Positions 1 through 8,738 of a DNA stretch of 64,000 nucleotides are shown piece after piece. The first letter of the stretch is position 1; the number at the start of each line of letters is the position of its first letter. Origin of the DNA: Corynebacterium jeikeium (GTDB lineage Bacteria; Actinomycetota; Actinomycetes; Mycobacteriales; Mycobacteriaceae); the NCBI RefSeq assembly GCF_000738175.1, contig NZ_JFCH01000054.1, positions 91,756 to 155,755 on the forward strand, written 5' to 3'. The translations under genes and the position numbers were made by a program. The notes under the pieces were generated by a model that was not told the origin of the DNA, ran no database searches, and was given only the letters and a program-made list of their open reading frames with translations.

Positions 1-1633
1 CATCATCTTCGTCGACGAGATCGACGCGGTCGGCCGTCAGCGTGGCGCCGGCATGGGTGGCGGCCACGACGAGCGTGAGCAGACCCTGAACCAGCTGCTG
101 GTGGAAATGGACGGCTTCGGCGACCGCGACGGAGTGATCCTGATGGCCGCCACCAACCGTCCGGACATCCTGGACCCGGCGCTGCTACGCCCGGGCCGCT
201 TCGACCGCCAGATCCCGGTGACCAACCCGGACCTGGCGGGCCGCGAACAGATCCTGAACGTGCACGCGAAGGACAAGCCGCTGGCCAAGGACGTGGACCT
301 GAAGTCGCTGGCCAAGCGCACCGCGGGCATGTCCGGTGCGGACCTGGAGAACGTGCTGAACGAGGCCGCCCTGCTGACCGCCCGCGTGGAAGGCAACGTG
401 ATTACCGCCGACGCGCTGGAAGAGGCCACCGACCGCGTGGTGGGTGGCCCGCGCCGCAGCTCGAAGATTATCTCTGAGCACGAGAAGAAGGTCACCGCCT
501 ACCACGAGGGCGGCCACACGCTGGCTGCCTGGGCGATGAAGGACATCGACCGCGTTTACAAGGTGACGATCCTCGCGCGTGGCCGTACCGGTGGCCATGC
601 CATGACCGCCCCCGAGGACGACAAGGGCATGTACAACCGCTCCGAGCTGTTCGCCCGCCTGGTCTTCGCCATGGGCGGCCGCGCAGCCGAGGAGCTGGTC
701 TTTGGTAACCCGACCACTGGCGCTTCTGCGGATATTGAGATGGCCACGAACATCGCCCGCGCGATGGTGGTGGAGTACGGCATGAGCCCGGTTGTGGGTG
801 CCGTGAAGTACGGCCAGGACGACGGAGACCCGTTCGTCGGCCGCGGCGGCCAGGGCGGCAACCAGCCGTCCCAGAACGTGGCCAACCAGATCGACGAACA
901 GGTGCGCATGCTGATGAACAAGGCCCAGCAGGTGGCCTACGACGTGCTGCGTGAGAACCGGGACTACCTGGACACCCTGGCTTCCAAGCTGCTGGAGAAG
1001 GAAACTCTGCGCCGCCCGGACCTGGAGGCCATCTTCGAGGGCATCGATACTCGCGAGGTGTCGGACATCTTCCCGATGCAGGATCTGGACCGCCCGTGCG
1101 ATCACCGCGATCCGGTGAAGACCCCGGTAGAGCTGGCCCGCGAGCGTGGCGAGGAGCCGCCGGAGAAGACCAACTTCTTCTCCGCCGCCCGCCGTGCCCG
1201 TATGGAAAAGCGCAAGGCGCAGAACGAGCAGCGCCAGGCCGAGCGCCTGCAGCAGGGTCAGCAGCAGTTCCCGCAGACCCAGCAGGCTCAGCACGCCCAG
1301 CAGGGTCAGCAGAGGCAGCACGCCCAGCAGGGTCAGCAGAGGCAGCAGGGTCAAGGCTTCGCCCGCCCGGTGCCGCCAGAGGAGGAGCGCGGATTCCGCC
1401 TGCCCGAGAACGAGCAGCCGGATCACCAGCCGGAGAAGCCCGCGCAGCAGAAGCAAGCTGTGCAGCCCGAGCAGCAGCCGCAACCTGAACAGCAGCGCTC
1501 GCAAGACTCGCAAGAACCGCAGGCGCGTTATCGTCGCGGCGAGATGCCGGAGCAGACGTTCCCTTGGGATAAGCACAACGGTGGCTACAACGGCAACGAG
1601 TCCGGTGGCCAGCACAGGCAGGAAGACAAGTAG
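1..1633 (+). CDS. ftsH: FtsH ATP-dependent zinc metalloprotease, 5' end outside window
   Basis: Membrane-anchored AAA+ protease that degrades membrane and short-lived cytosolic proteins. The reading frame is open from base 2, so the membrane segments and Walker A lie upstream of the window. Visible in order: Walker B (IIFVDEID), the second region of homology with arginine finger (ATNRP...RPGRFDR), the zinc motif HEGGH, and the downstream Asp ligand region ([12 protein letters not shown]). After the protease domain comes a long Gln/Pro/Glu-rich tail of about 130 residues holding two perfect 27-bp repeats. The stop overlaps the folE start (TAGTG). The position upstream of folE-folP-folB-folK is the standard actinobacterial order. 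Confidence 0.97.
   Translation, partial: IIFVDEIDAVGRQRGAGMGGGHDEREQTLNQLLVEMDGFGDRDGVILMAATNRPDILDPALLRPGRFDRQIPVTNPDLAGREQILNVHAKDKPLAKDVDLKSLAKRTAGMSGADLENVLNEAALLTARVEGNVITADALEEATDRVVGGPRRSSKIISEHEKKVTAYHEGGHTLAAWAMKDIDRVYKVTILARGRTGGHAMTAPEDDKGMYNRSELFARLVFAMGGRAAEELVFGNPTTGASADIEMATNIARAMVVEYGMSPVVGAVKYGQDDGDPFVGRGGQGGNQPSQNVANQIDEQVRMLMNKAQQVAYDVLRENRDYLDTLASKLLEKETLRRPDLEAIFEGIDTREVSDIFPMQDLDRPCDHRDPVKTPVELARERGEEPPEKTNFFSAARRARMEKRKAQNEQRQAERLQQGQQQFPQTQQAQHAQQGQQRQHAQQGQQRQQGQGFARPVPPEEERGFRLPENEQPDHQPEKPAQQKQAVQPEQQPQPEQQRSQDSQEPQARYRRGEMPEQTFPWDKHNGGYNGNESGGQHRQEDK
1289..1342 (+). repeat. Two perfect 27-bp tandem repeats in the ftsH tail
   Basis: Units at 1289-1315 and 1316-1342 are identical and in frame, each encoding nine residues (QHAQQGQQR). 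They lie in the Gln-rich C-terminal tail of FtsH, where slippage would change length without shifting frame. Confidence 0.85.
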
Positions 1634-2229
1634 TGAATAACCCACAGCAGCCGCTCGACCCCGGCTCCTTCGACCAGGAGCGGGCAGAGGCGGCCATCCG
1701 TGAACTCCTTTTCGCCATTGGCGAAGACCCCGACCGCGAGGGTCTGCAGGAAACCCCGGCCCGTGTGGCCCGCGCCTACCGCGAGACGTGCGCCGGGCTA
1801 TACGAGGATCCCACGGAGGTTCTCAACAAGACCTTCAGCGAGGATCACCGCGAGCTGGTGCTCGTGCGCGACATCACCTTCTACTCCATGTGTGAGCACC
1901 ACCTGGTGCCCTTCTTCGGCAAGGCGCACATCGGATACATCCCCGGTGAATCCGGCAAGGTCACAGGCCTGTCCAAACTGGCCCGCCTGATCGACGGCCT
2001 GGCGAAGCGCCCGCAGGTCCAGGAACGCCTGACCTCGCAGGTGGCCGACGCGCTGGTGGACAAGCTGGACCCCTCCGCAGTGATCGTTGTCCTGGAGGCC
2101 GAGCACCTGTGCATGGCGATGCGCGGCATCCGCAAGCCCGGTGCCAACACGGTGACCTCCGCGGTCCGTGGCGGATTCCAGAAGAACGCGGCCTCCCGCG
2201 CAGAGGCAATGGCGCTGATTCGGCCGTGA
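1633..2229 (+). CDS. folE: GTP cyclohydrolase I
   Basis: Converts GTP to 7,8-dihydroneopterin triphosphate, the first step of folate synthesis. The 198-residue protein has the family size and the zinc ligands Cys87 and His90 (MCEHHLVPF) and Cys160 (EHLCMAMRG), plus the motifs GLSKLARL and RPQVQERLT. The GTG start overlaps the last base of the ftsH stop. It is followed without gap by folP (TGATG), so ftsH-folE-folP-folB-folK is probably one translationally coupled operon. Confidence 0.97.
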   Translation: MNNPQQPLDPGSFDQERAEAAIRELLFAIGEDPDREGLQETPARVARAYRETCAGLYEDPTEVLNKTFSEDHRELVLVRDITFYSMCEHHLVPFFGKAHIGYIPGESGKVTGLSKLARLIDGLAKRPQVQERLTSQVADALVDKLDPSAVIVVLEAEHLCMAMRGIRKPGANTVTSAVRGGFQKNAASRAEAMALIRP

Positions 2230-3134
2230 TGGGCTCTGCTGTGACTGGCACCAACGCGAACGACCCCCAGCGCACCCTCGTGATGGGCAGCCTCAACGTC
2301 ACCGAGGATTCCTTCTCCGACGGCGGGGATTACCCAGACACCGCGGCCGCGCTGGCACACGCCGAGGCGATGGTCGCTGACGGTGCGGACATCATCGACG
2401 TCGGCGGGGAATCCACCCGCCCGGGCGCCACTCGCGTTGCCCCGGAGGTCGAGGCCGCCCGCGTCACCCCCGTCATCGAGGAGCTATCCCGCCGGGGAAT
2501 CGCCACCAGCATCGACACGATGCGGGCATCCACGGCGCGGGCCGCCTGGAAAGCGGGCGTCACCTACCTCAACGACGTCTCCGGCGGCCTGGCGGACCCC
2601 GACATGCTTCCGCTGGCCGCGGAATCCGGCCTGCCGATCATTCTGATGCACTGGAACAAGGGAAACGCCGCGGACTTCGCCGGAGCTGAGGGCTACCACG
2701 ACCACGGCGAGGACATCGTCGGCCACGTCATCGGTTGGCTCGAGCAGAGGATCGAAGCGGCGGAGGCGGTAGGCGTCACAAAGAAACAGATCTACCTGGA
2801 CCCCGGCATCGGGTTCGCGAAGACTCCGCAGGAAAACTGGCAGCTCCTCGGAGCGACCGAACGGCTGGTGCAGATGGGATATCCGGTGCTGGTGGGGGCC
2901 TCGCGCAAGCGCTTCCTCACCGCGCTGCGCCCCGCGAGCGACGGCAACCCCGGCACCCCGGAATCGGCGGACGATGCGACGGCGGCCACCTCCGCGCTGG
3001 CGGCGGCAGTTGGCGCATGGGCCGTCCGGGTGCATAAAGTAGCCCCGACACGGGCCGCAGTGGACGTCGCACACGCAATGGCCACCGGACGCGGCCCCGA
3101 CATCGACGAGCAATGGAGGGCGCGACGTGGCTGA
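2229..3134 (+). CDS. folP: Dihydropteroate synthase
   Basis: Condenses 6-hydroxymethyl-dihydropterin diphosphate with p-aminobenzoate; the sulfonamide target. The TIM-barrel signatures are present: MGSLNVTEDSFSDGG near the N-terminus and DVGGESTRPGA. Later LDPGIGF and GASRKRF mark the pterin and phosphate sites. The ATG at 2229 overlaps the folE stop and gives 301 residues; an in-frame codon at 2109 would run deep into folE and is not used. The 3' end overlaps folB by 8 bp. Confidence 0.96.
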   Translation: MGSAVTGTNANDPQRTLVMGSLNVTEDSFSDGGDYPDTAAALAHAEAMVADGADIIDVGGESTRPGATRVAPEVEAARVTPVIEELSRRGIATSIDTMRASTARAAWKAGVTYLNDVSGGLADPDMLPLAAESGLPIILMHWNKGNAADFAGAEGYHDHGEDIVGHVIGWLEQRIEAAEAVGVTKKQIYLDPGIGFAKTPQENWQLLGATERLVQMGYPVLVGASRKRFLTALRPASDGNPGTPESADDATAATSALAAAVGAWAVRVHKVAPTRAAVDVAHAMATGRGPDIDEQWRARRG

Positions 3135-3492
3135 CCGCATCGAGCTCATCGGCGTGGAGGCTTTCGGCCACCACGGCGTGTTTTCGGACGAAAAGAACAC
3201 CGGCCAGAAGTTCATCGTGGACATGGTGGTGTGGACGGACTTCCGCGCCGCGGCAGATTCGGACTCGTTGGAAGACACGATCAACTACGTGCAGCTGGCT
3301 GACATCGCCGTGAACGCGGTCGAGGTGCAGGAAGGCCACGACCTGATCGAAACCCTGGCCTCGAAGATTGCCGACCAGATTGCGGAGCTGGGCGGGGTGT
3401 ACGCCGTGGAGGTCACGGTGCATAAGCCGCAAGCGCCGATCGCCCACCCGTTCGGCGACGTGCGGGTGGTGGCTCGGAGGTCCAAGCGATGA
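3127..3492 (+). CDS. folB: Dihydroneopterin aldolase
   Basis: Cleaves 7,8-dihydroneopterin to 6-hydroxymethyl-dihydropterin and glycolaldehyde. The 121 residues match the family length. Family features are the N-terminal IELIGVEAFGHHGVF, the central NYVQLADI and a C-terminal region with the KPQAPI motif. The GTG start lies inside the folP 3' end (8-bp overlap) and the stop overlaps the folK start (ATGA). Confidence 0.95.
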   Translation: MADRIELIGVEAFGHHGVFSDEKNTGQKFIVDMVVWTDFRAAADSDSLEDTINYVQLADIAVNAVEVQEGHDLIETLASKIADQIAELGGVYAVEVTVHKPQAPIAHPFGDVRVVARRSKR

Positions 3493-4091
3493 TCACAGCC
3501 TTCCTGGGAATTGGCTCGAACATGCCCGGCGACGTGGGCAGCCCCACCGCACAGATCGAACGCGCCTACGAGCTGCTGGCGATGCACCCGGCCATCGAGA
3601 TTGTGGAGAAGTCGCGGATCTTCGTCACCCCGCCATGGGGTGGGGTGGAGCAGCAGGAGTTCCGCAACTCCGTGGTGGCCGTGCGCACGTCGCTGGACCC
3701 GCTCGCGCTGCTGCACCACTGCCAATTTGCCGAGGCCGTCGCGGGGCGGGAGCGCGAGGTCCGGTGGGGCCCGCGCACCGTCGATGTGGACATTCTTTTT
3801 TGTTTTGACGCCCAGTCCCAGCCCCTGCAGTCCCAGGGAAAGTGGGGGTTTGAGCTGGTTATTCCGCACCCCTACGCCCACGAGCGGGCGTTTGTGCTGG
3901 TGCCGCTGAGCGACCTGCAGCTGGCCCGGGAACCCTGGTGTACCTTGGGCGGGCGAGGCATCCTGGAGTGGCTAGAAGAGGTTGATCCGGCCGAGCGGAA
4001 GGCTATCGTCCCGGCGGATCGGTCCGAACTATCGGTCCCTGGCGAGGGCCAAAGCCTAGGAACAAAGACTAGGACCAAAGACGAGGGATAA
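3489..4091 (+). CDS. folK: 2-amino-4-hydroxy-6-hydroxymethyldihydropteridine diphosphokinase
   Basis: Transfers pyrophosphate from ATP to 6-hydroxymethyl-dihydropterin, making the FolP substrate. The 200 residues show the HPPK motifs: GIGSNMPGD at the N-terminus, WGPRTVDVDILF with the Mg-binding aspartates, and IPHPYAHERAFVLVPL. The start overlaps the folB stop by four bases. A short charged tail after about residue 175 is not part of the domain. Confidence 0.95.
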   Translation: MITAFLGIGSNMPGDVGSPTAQIERAYELLAMHPAIEIVEKSRIFVTPPWGGVEQQEFRNSVVAVRTSLDPLALLHHCQFAEAVAGREREVRWGPRTVDVDILFCFDAQSQPLQSQGKWGFELVIPHPYAHERAFVLVPLSDLQLAREPWCTLGGRGILEWLEEVDPAERKAIVPADRSELSVPGEGQSLGTKTRTKDEG

Positions 4092-4102
4092 AGAGGCAGC
4101 AC

Positions 4103-4597
4103 ATGAGCCCGCTGAAGCGCACGAAGATCTCCACGCTGGCTGTCGTGGCGATCGTGTGCGCCCTCATCGCCTGGGTTAGCACGCTGAGTTTCTATGGAAG
4201 CTTCCCGCCAATTAAGACCACCGGCTCCGTGCTGCTGTGGATTTTCGCAATCGTGTGCGCCGTGGCGGGCTGGATGATCCGCAAGCGCATCGGCAGCAGC
4301 AGCGGGGTGGGGATGGATCGCACACAGATGCAACCGACGACGGTGGTTCAGTGGCTGGCGCTCGGCCAGGCCACGGCATGGGCCGGGTCGGTGTTCCTGG
4401 GAGTGTTCGTCGGGGTGGGACTTTATGTTCTGCCGAACGCGGGGCACCTTATGGCCGCGGAGGCCGATGTGCCGGGCGTGATCGCCGGGGCTCTGGGGGC
4501 TTTGGCAGCCGTAGTGGCTGGGGTTTGGCTGGAACGCAGCTGCGAAGCGCCACCGCCGGATGCGCCATTAACGCCCAACGGGCTCGACGTTGGGTAG
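4103..4597 (+). CDS. DUF3180 family membrane protein
   Basis: Function unknown. The 164 residues hold four hydrophobic segments (about 9-30, 40-57, 88-110 and 124-145), so an integral membrane protein is likely. A protein of this family directly after folK is standard in actinobacteria (the Rv3605c position in M. tuberculosis). ATG start with an AGAGG ribosome site 11 bp after folK, so probably the same transcript. Confidence 0.8.
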   Translation: MSPLKRTKISTLAVVAIVCALIAWVSTLSFYGSFPPIKTTGSVLLWIFAIVCAVAGWMIRKRIGSSSGVGMDRTQMQPTTVVQWLALGQATAWAGSVFLGVFVGVGLYVLPNAGHLMAAEADVPGVIAGALGALAAVVAGVWLERSCEAPPPDAPLTPNGLDVG

Positions 4598-4607
4598 TGT
4601 GTTGTCC

Positions 4608-5756
4608 ATGAGCTTCCAGCAGTCTCCTAAGCCACAACAGTCTCACCAGCCGCAGTCGCAGCCTTTCGATGGGCACCAGTCCCCGGAATCCCTGGGATAC
4701 GATGACGACTCCGCCCGTCAGGGCTCCGACTTCCAGGGCTCCGACTTCCAGGGCTCCGACTTCCAGGGATCTTCCGTGGCTTCCAACGAGCCTTCGGGAC
4801 TCTCCCGCTTCCTTATGTATGGCCTGGTGGTCCTGGCGCTGCTGGCCAGCGTGCTGATGCTGTTCATGGATTCCGATGGCTGGCTGAAGGTAGCGCTTAT
4901 CGCTGCCCTCTGGGCTGCCTTCTTCGGCGTGGTGTTGGTGCTGCGATACTCGGGTGCTTTGAAGCTGGCGCGCGAGCAGGCCGAGAACCAGGAGAGCTAC
5001 TTCCAGTCGCAGCTGGAGCATGAGCGTGCTCAGCTGGAAAAGCGCGAGGCTGCGACGCAGGCAAAGTACGCGGCGGAGGCCAAGAAGTCCCAGGATCAGC
5101 GAGATAAGCACCTGGCGGAGCTGCGTGCGGAGCTGGCTCACATGCGTAAGCAGCTCTCGGAGCTGACCGGCGAGGACTTCGACGAGGGCGAGCAGCGCGC
5201 GGTGCGTGCGACCGCCGAGCGAGTCCGCGAGCTGGGACACAGCGTCGGCGGACAGGCGCCCCAAGCTACAGGCCGCCCGGCGCCCCAGTCGGCAGGCCAG
5301 CAGCAGCCGGGCCAACAAGCACAGCAACACAAGGCACAGCACCGCAATAAGCCGAAGTTCAACACTGGCACTTTCGCTGCCGTGAACTGGACCGGCCAGG
5401 ATTCCGAGGAGACCTCCCAGCTGCCGCTGGTCGTGGACACTACCGCGATGGACGAGGCCAAGCGCGCTAAGGCCGCAGGGGCCAAGGTTGCCCAGCCGAA
5501 GCCCGCGCAGAAGCGCCGCGCCCAGATGCCGAGCGCGGAGGCTGTTCGCCCCGGCCGCGTTCGCACTGGCGCCGCCCCGGAAGCTGGCGCCCAGGATGCT
5601 GACGCGAAGCAGGCTGGGCAGTCGAAGCAGGCTGGGCAGGCTGAGGAGCATGCTGGGGCGACGGGAACCACCCACGGTCGTCGTCGCGCAGACGAGGTAG
5701 AAAACGGCCTCACGGTCGCAGAGCTGATGCAGCGCTTCAAGAATCGAGAGAAGTAA
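4608..5756 (+). CDS. Conserved membrane protein with coiled coil (DUF6779-like)
   Basis: Unknown function. The 382 residues have a Ser/Gln-rich N-terminus with three perfect tandem repeats (GSDFQ), two close transmembrane helices (about residues 66-88 and 92-112), then a Glu/Arg/Lys-rich coiled coil (about 115-215) and a low-complexity Ala/Gln/Pro tail. The architecture and position (after DUF3180, before DUF2520 and panC) fit the Rv3604c-type protein. The ATG at 4608 is chosen over upstream TTG codons that would sit inside the preceding gene. The family name is from synteny and architecture only. Confidence 0.7.
   Translation: MSFQQSPKPQQSHQPQSQPFDGHQSPESLGYDDDSARQGSDFQGSDFQGSDFQGSSVASNEPSGLSRFLMYGLVVLALLASVLMLFMDSDGWLKVALIAALWAAFFGVVLVLRYSGALKLAREQAENQESYFQSQLEHERAQLEKREAATQAKYAAEAKKSQDQRDKHLAELRAELAHMRKQLSELTGEDFDEGEQRAVRATAERVRELGHSVGGQAPQATGRPAPQSAGQQQPGQQAQQHKAQHRNKPKFNTGTFAAVNWTGQDSEETSQLPLVVDTTAMDEAKRAKAAGAKVAQPKPAQKRRAQMPSAEAVRPGRVRTGAAPEAGAQDADAKQAGQSKQAGQAEEHAGATGTTHGRRRADEVENGLTVAELMQRFKNREK
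4721..4765 (+). repeat. Three perfect 15-bp in-frame repeats
   Basis: Identical 15-bp units at 4721-4735, 4736-4750 and 4751-4765 encode the GSDFQ pentapeptide three times in the N-terminal cytoplasmic part of the membrane protein. A fourth, partial copy follows (GGGATC). Confidence 0.9.
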
Positions 5757-5765
5757 AAACCACCT

Positions 5766-6656
5766 GTGACGGGCCCGGACACTAACTCGGACATTCAACA
5801 GCCACGCCTCTCTGTCGGCATCATCTCCGCCGGGAAAGTAGGCGTGGCTCTGGCGGAGGCCTTCGCACGCGCCGGTCACCACGTGCATGGCATCTATGCA
5901 CATTCGGCACGTTCGGAAGAGTTGGCGTCCCAAAGAATCCCTAACATCCCCCGCATCAACCTAGACAGCACCGCCCATGCCGCGCTCGTGGTGCTGGCGG
6001 TGCCGGATCCGAAGCTTCCCGAAGTCGTAGAAGAAGTTGCGCAGCACACGCGCGACGGGCAGATCGTGGCGCACGTCTCCGGGGCGTTTGGTTGCGAGAT
6101 CCTGCAGCCAATCACCGATACCGGCGCGCTGCCGCTGGCCCTGCACCCGGCGATGACCTTCACCGGAACCCCCGTCGATAGCGAGCGGCTGGACGGCTGT
6201 GCGTGGGGAGTAACCAGCGATTCCGAGGTCGGCGACGTGGTTGCGCAAACACTCGTGGCCAGCCTGGGAGGTGTCCCCGTTGTCATCCCCGAACACCACC
6301 GGGCGGCCTATCACGCGGCGATGGCGCACGCGGCCAACCACCCGGTGACCCTTCTGACGGACGCCCAAGAGATCCTGGACCGCGTGATGGAAGCGCCAGG
6401 GGAGAGCCCCGACAGCGCCCTGCTGCTGCGTCGCATCGCCCACGCCGCGGTGGATAACGCGCTGGAAAAGCGGATGGACGGGCTGACCGGTCCGGTGGCC
6501 CGTGACGACGCAGAGGCCGTGATGCGCCACCGCGCCGCGCTGCGAGAACTGGGGGACGGGGCAGGCGCAGCCGAGGCCGCCTACACCGCGATGGCTCGCC
6601 GCACCGCACTTAAAGCGGGGGCTATTGAGGTCGAAAGACTGCTGGATCTAGAGTAA
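5766..6656 (+). CDS. Rossmann-fold and DUF2520 oxidoreductase
   Basis: Predicted NAD(P)-dependent oxidoreductase of 296 residues. The N-terminus has a dinucleotide-binding fold (VGIISAGKVGVALAEAFARAGHHV) and the C-terminal half is the all-helical DUF2520 domain (HHRAAYHAAMAHAANH). GTG start 9 bp after the previous gene; panC begins 5 bp after its stop. No panB or panE is visible, so a ketopantoate reductase role is possible, but that is inference from neighbourhood and fold. Confidence 0.82.
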   Translation: MTGPDTNSDIQQPRLSVGIISAGKVGVALAEAFARAGHHVHGIYAHSARSEELASQRIPNIPRINLDSTAHAALVVLAVPDPKLPEVVEEVAQHTRDGQIVAHVSGAFGCEILQPITDTGALPLALHPAMTFTGTPVDSERLDGCAWGVTSDSEVGDVVAQTLVASLGGVPVVIPEHHRAAYHAAMAHAANHPVTLLTDAQEILDRVMEAPGESPDSALLLRRIAHAAVDNALEKRMDGLTGPVARDDAEAVMRHRAALRELGDGAGAAEAAYTAMARRTALKAGAIEVERLLDLE

Positions 6657-6661
6657 GAGCC

Positions 6662-7582
6662 ATGACGTTCACACCTGGCCAAGCAGAGGTTTTCACCGAG
6701 ATCGAGAAGATCGGGCAGCTCACCCGCGCCATGCGTAAGGCGGGCCGCCCCGTGGCGCTGGTGCCCACGATGGGCGCGCTGCACGAGGGGCACCTCTCGC
6801 TGGTGCAGGCCGCCCAGCAGATTCCGGGTGCGCTGGTTGTGGTCAGCATTTTCGTGAACCCTCTGCAGTTCGCCGAGGGAGAGGACCTGGATGCCTACCC
6901 GCGCACCCTCGACGAGGACGTCGCGAAGCTAAAGGCCGCGGGCGTGGACGCGGTATTCGCCCCCAGCCCCCGCGAGATGTACCCCAACGGGCCGCGCACG
7001 ACTATCCACCCGGGCGAGGCCGGCCGCATTCTGGAGGGAGCCCACCGCCCGACCCACTTCGCGGGCGTGCTGACGGTCGTGAACAAGCTCTTCACCATCA
7101 CGCATTGCGATCACGCCTTCTTCGGGGAGAAGGACTATCAGCAGCTGTTGCTGATCCAGCAAATGGTGACGGACCTGAACATGGAGGTACAGGTCCACGG
7201 CGTGCCGATCGTGCGCGAGGCCGATGGTCTGGCGAAGTCCTCCCGCAACGTCTACCTTTCCGACGAGGAGCGCGAGCTTGCCCTCACCCTGTCCGCGGCC
7301 CTGACCGCCGGCGCTTTCGTAGCCGAGCAGGGCTCTGCGGCGGTGCTGCAGACTGCTGGATCTATTCTGGACGCCGCCTCGGGCGTGGACGTCGACTATC
7401 TTGAGCTGCGCGGTACGGACCTTTCCGACACCCCGGAGGACGGCGAGGCCCGCCTGTTGGTGGCGGCGCGCGTTGGAACCACGCGCCTGATCGACAACGT
7501 GGGCGTCCCTCTGGGCACCGGCTTCAAGGGCCTGGATGACAGCGGTGAAGGCAGTGAGCCTGCCGACAACGCTGGCGAGTAG
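6662..7582 (+). CDS. panC: Pantothenate synthetase
   Basis: Joins pantoate and beta-alanine with ATP to form pantothenate. The 306 residues contain the HIGH-type motif in LVPTMGALHEGHLSLV, the VVVSIFVNPLQF motif, FFGEKDYQQL and the KMSKS-like SSRNVYLS. A short acidic tail follows the family core. The beta-alanine supplier panD lies 5.8 kb downstream, beyond a galactose cluster. The stop codon is inside the first of three 10-bp repeats leading to the next gene. Confidence 0.96.
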   Translation: MTFTPGQAEVFTEIEKIGQLTRAMRKAGRPVALVPTMGALHEGHLSLVQAAQQIPGALVVVSIFVNPLQFAEGEDLDAYPRTLDEDVAKLKAAGVDAVFAPSPREMYPNGPRTTIHPGEAGRILEGAHRPTHFAGVLTVVNKLFTITHCDHAFFGEKDYQQLLLIQQMVTDLNMEVQVHGVPIVREADGLAKSSRNVYLSDEERELALTLSAALTAGAFVAEQGSAAVLQTAGSILDAASGVDVDYLELRGTDLSDTPEDGEARLLVAARVGTTRLIDNVGVPLGTGFKGLDDSGEGSEPADNAGE

Positions 7583-7606
7583 AGCTGAGTAGAGCTGAGT
7601 AGAGCC
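7577..7606 (+). repeat. Three 10-bp tandem repeats spanning the panC/epimerase junction
   Basis: The units GAGTAGAGCT, GAGTAGAGCT and GAGTAGAGCC lie end to end at 7577-7606. They begin with the panC stop and end immediately before the epimerase ATG at 7607, so each contains a TAG and there is no canonical ribosome site. Confidence 0.9.
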
Positions 7607-8587
7607 ATGAGCGACGATCTAGACACCCTGCAGCGACACTCGCACCCTTTCGTGGACATTTCAGCTGGGGAGTACCGCGCCAGCATCTCCACCTTCGGTG
7701 GCGGGCTGCGCAGCCTGGAGTACGCGGGCAAGCCCCTGGTGGTTTCCTACCCAGAGGGCGCCTACCCGCCGCTATCCTCCGGAATTGTGCTGGCCCCATG
7801 GCCGAACCGCACTGCCGACGGGGTCTTCGCCCACGACGGCGTGCTGCACCGTCTGGACATCACAGAGCCGGGCCGCGCCACCGCGATCCACGGATTCGTG
7901 GGGCAAATGGCCTGGCACGTTGCCGACCAAGGTGAAGACTTCGTGGCGCTGGAGCTGTCCACCGGCCTGCGCCAGGGGTGGCCGTGGCCGCTGCGTATGC
8001 GGGTGACGTGGTCGCTCGATGCGGCTGAGGGACTGCGTGCCACTTTCGACGTCCGCAACGAGGCCGATGCTTCCTGCCCCTTCGGCCTGGGGTGGCACCC
8101 ATACCTGAGCGCCCTGGGAGCACCGCTGGATGACTGCGTGCTGCATCTGCCTGTCGGCACGAACCTGCCCCTGGATTCGGTGCGCAACCTTCCCGCCGGG
8201 CCGGAGTTTTCGGCTCGCCGGGTGCTTCCGGACCTGGATACCGGCCAGCGCATGGCCGGGGTGTGGCTGGACCACTGCTTCGGCGGTATCAGTGCGCAGG
8301 AGGATGCGCCGTCCGAGGCGCGCCTGCTCAACCCGGACGGCGAGGGTGTGCGTCTATGGGTAGGCGAGGGCTTCAACTGGTTTCAGGTGTTCACTGCCGA
8401 CCCAGCCCGCCGCGAGGGTTACCCCGGTGTGGGGCGGGCCCTGGCCGTCGAACCGATGACGTGCCCGCCGGACGCACTGCGCTCCGGCCGAGACCTCATT
8501 CGCCTGAATGCAGGGGAGGAGTTCAGCTTCGAATGTGGGGTCTCTTTCGCGCCGCGTGATGGCGTCACAACCCAAGAACCGAAGTAG
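7607..8587 (+). CDS. Aldose 1-epimerase family protein
   Basis: Probable mutarotase (COG2017-type) interconverting alpha and beta anomers of a hexose; with galT and galK nearby, galactose is the likely substrate. The 326 residues carry the active-site patterns: a His in ATAIHGFVG, a second His in LGWHPYL, and the catalytic Glu region LAVEPMTCPPDAL. No signal peptide. It starts directly after the 10-bp repeats and may be read from the panC transcript as well as feeding the galactose cluster. Confidence 0.85.
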   Translation: MSDDLDTLQRHSHPFVDISAGEYRASISTFGGGLRSLEYAGKPLVVSYPEGAYPPLSSGIVLAPWPNRTADGVFAHDGVLHRLDITEPGRATAIHGFVGQMAWHVADQGEDFVALELSTGLRQGWPWPLRMRVTWSLDAAEGLRATFDVRNEADASCPFGLGWHPYLSALGAPLDDCVLHLPVGTNLPLDSVRNLPAGPEFSARRVLPDLDTGQRMAGVWLDHCFGGISAQEDAPSEARLLNPDGEGVRLWVGEGFNWFQVFTADPARREGYPGVGRALAVEPMTCPPDALRSGRDLIRLNAGEEFSFECGVSFAPRDGVTTQEPK

Positions 8588-8660
8588 TTCCAGAAATAGA
8601 AAAGAATTTCCTTAAGTGCACCCCGCGGCGTTAAAATTGGTACCGCATATATATCCAATA

Positions 8661-8713
8661 GTTCCCGTCGCTGGTAATTGGAAAACATAACCGTTGGCGC
8701 CTGGGACGGGAAC
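8661..8713 (+). promoter_or_regulatory. Symporter leader with 9-bp inverted repeat
   Basis: The 151-bp gap before the symporter holds an AT-rich stretch with TATATAT (8647-8653), a possible promoter, then GTTCCCGTC at 8661-8669 and its exact complement GACGGGAAC at 8705-8713. The arms could pair in the leader or bind a regulator. A good ribosome site (GGAGG, 8725-8729) precedes the ATG at 8739. Confidence 0.45.
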
Positions 8714-8738
8714 ATGACGTTCCTGGAGGTTCGCAGCT

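Noticed and set aside
185..1645. Long minus-strand open frame opposite ftsH
   Set aside because: Shadow of a GC-rich gene: the protein is Leu/His/Arg-rich without motifs, while the plus strand encodes clear FtsH signatures.
2109..2228. Earlier start for folP inside folE
   Set aside because: It would add 40 non-conserved residues read in the folE coding region; ATG 2229 overlaps the folE stop and precedes the conserved core.
4449..5933. 494-codon minus-strand open frame opposite the coiled-coil membrane protein
   Set aside because: Low-complexity mirror of the Gln/Ala-rich plus-strand gene; no ribosome site and it overlaps three genes.
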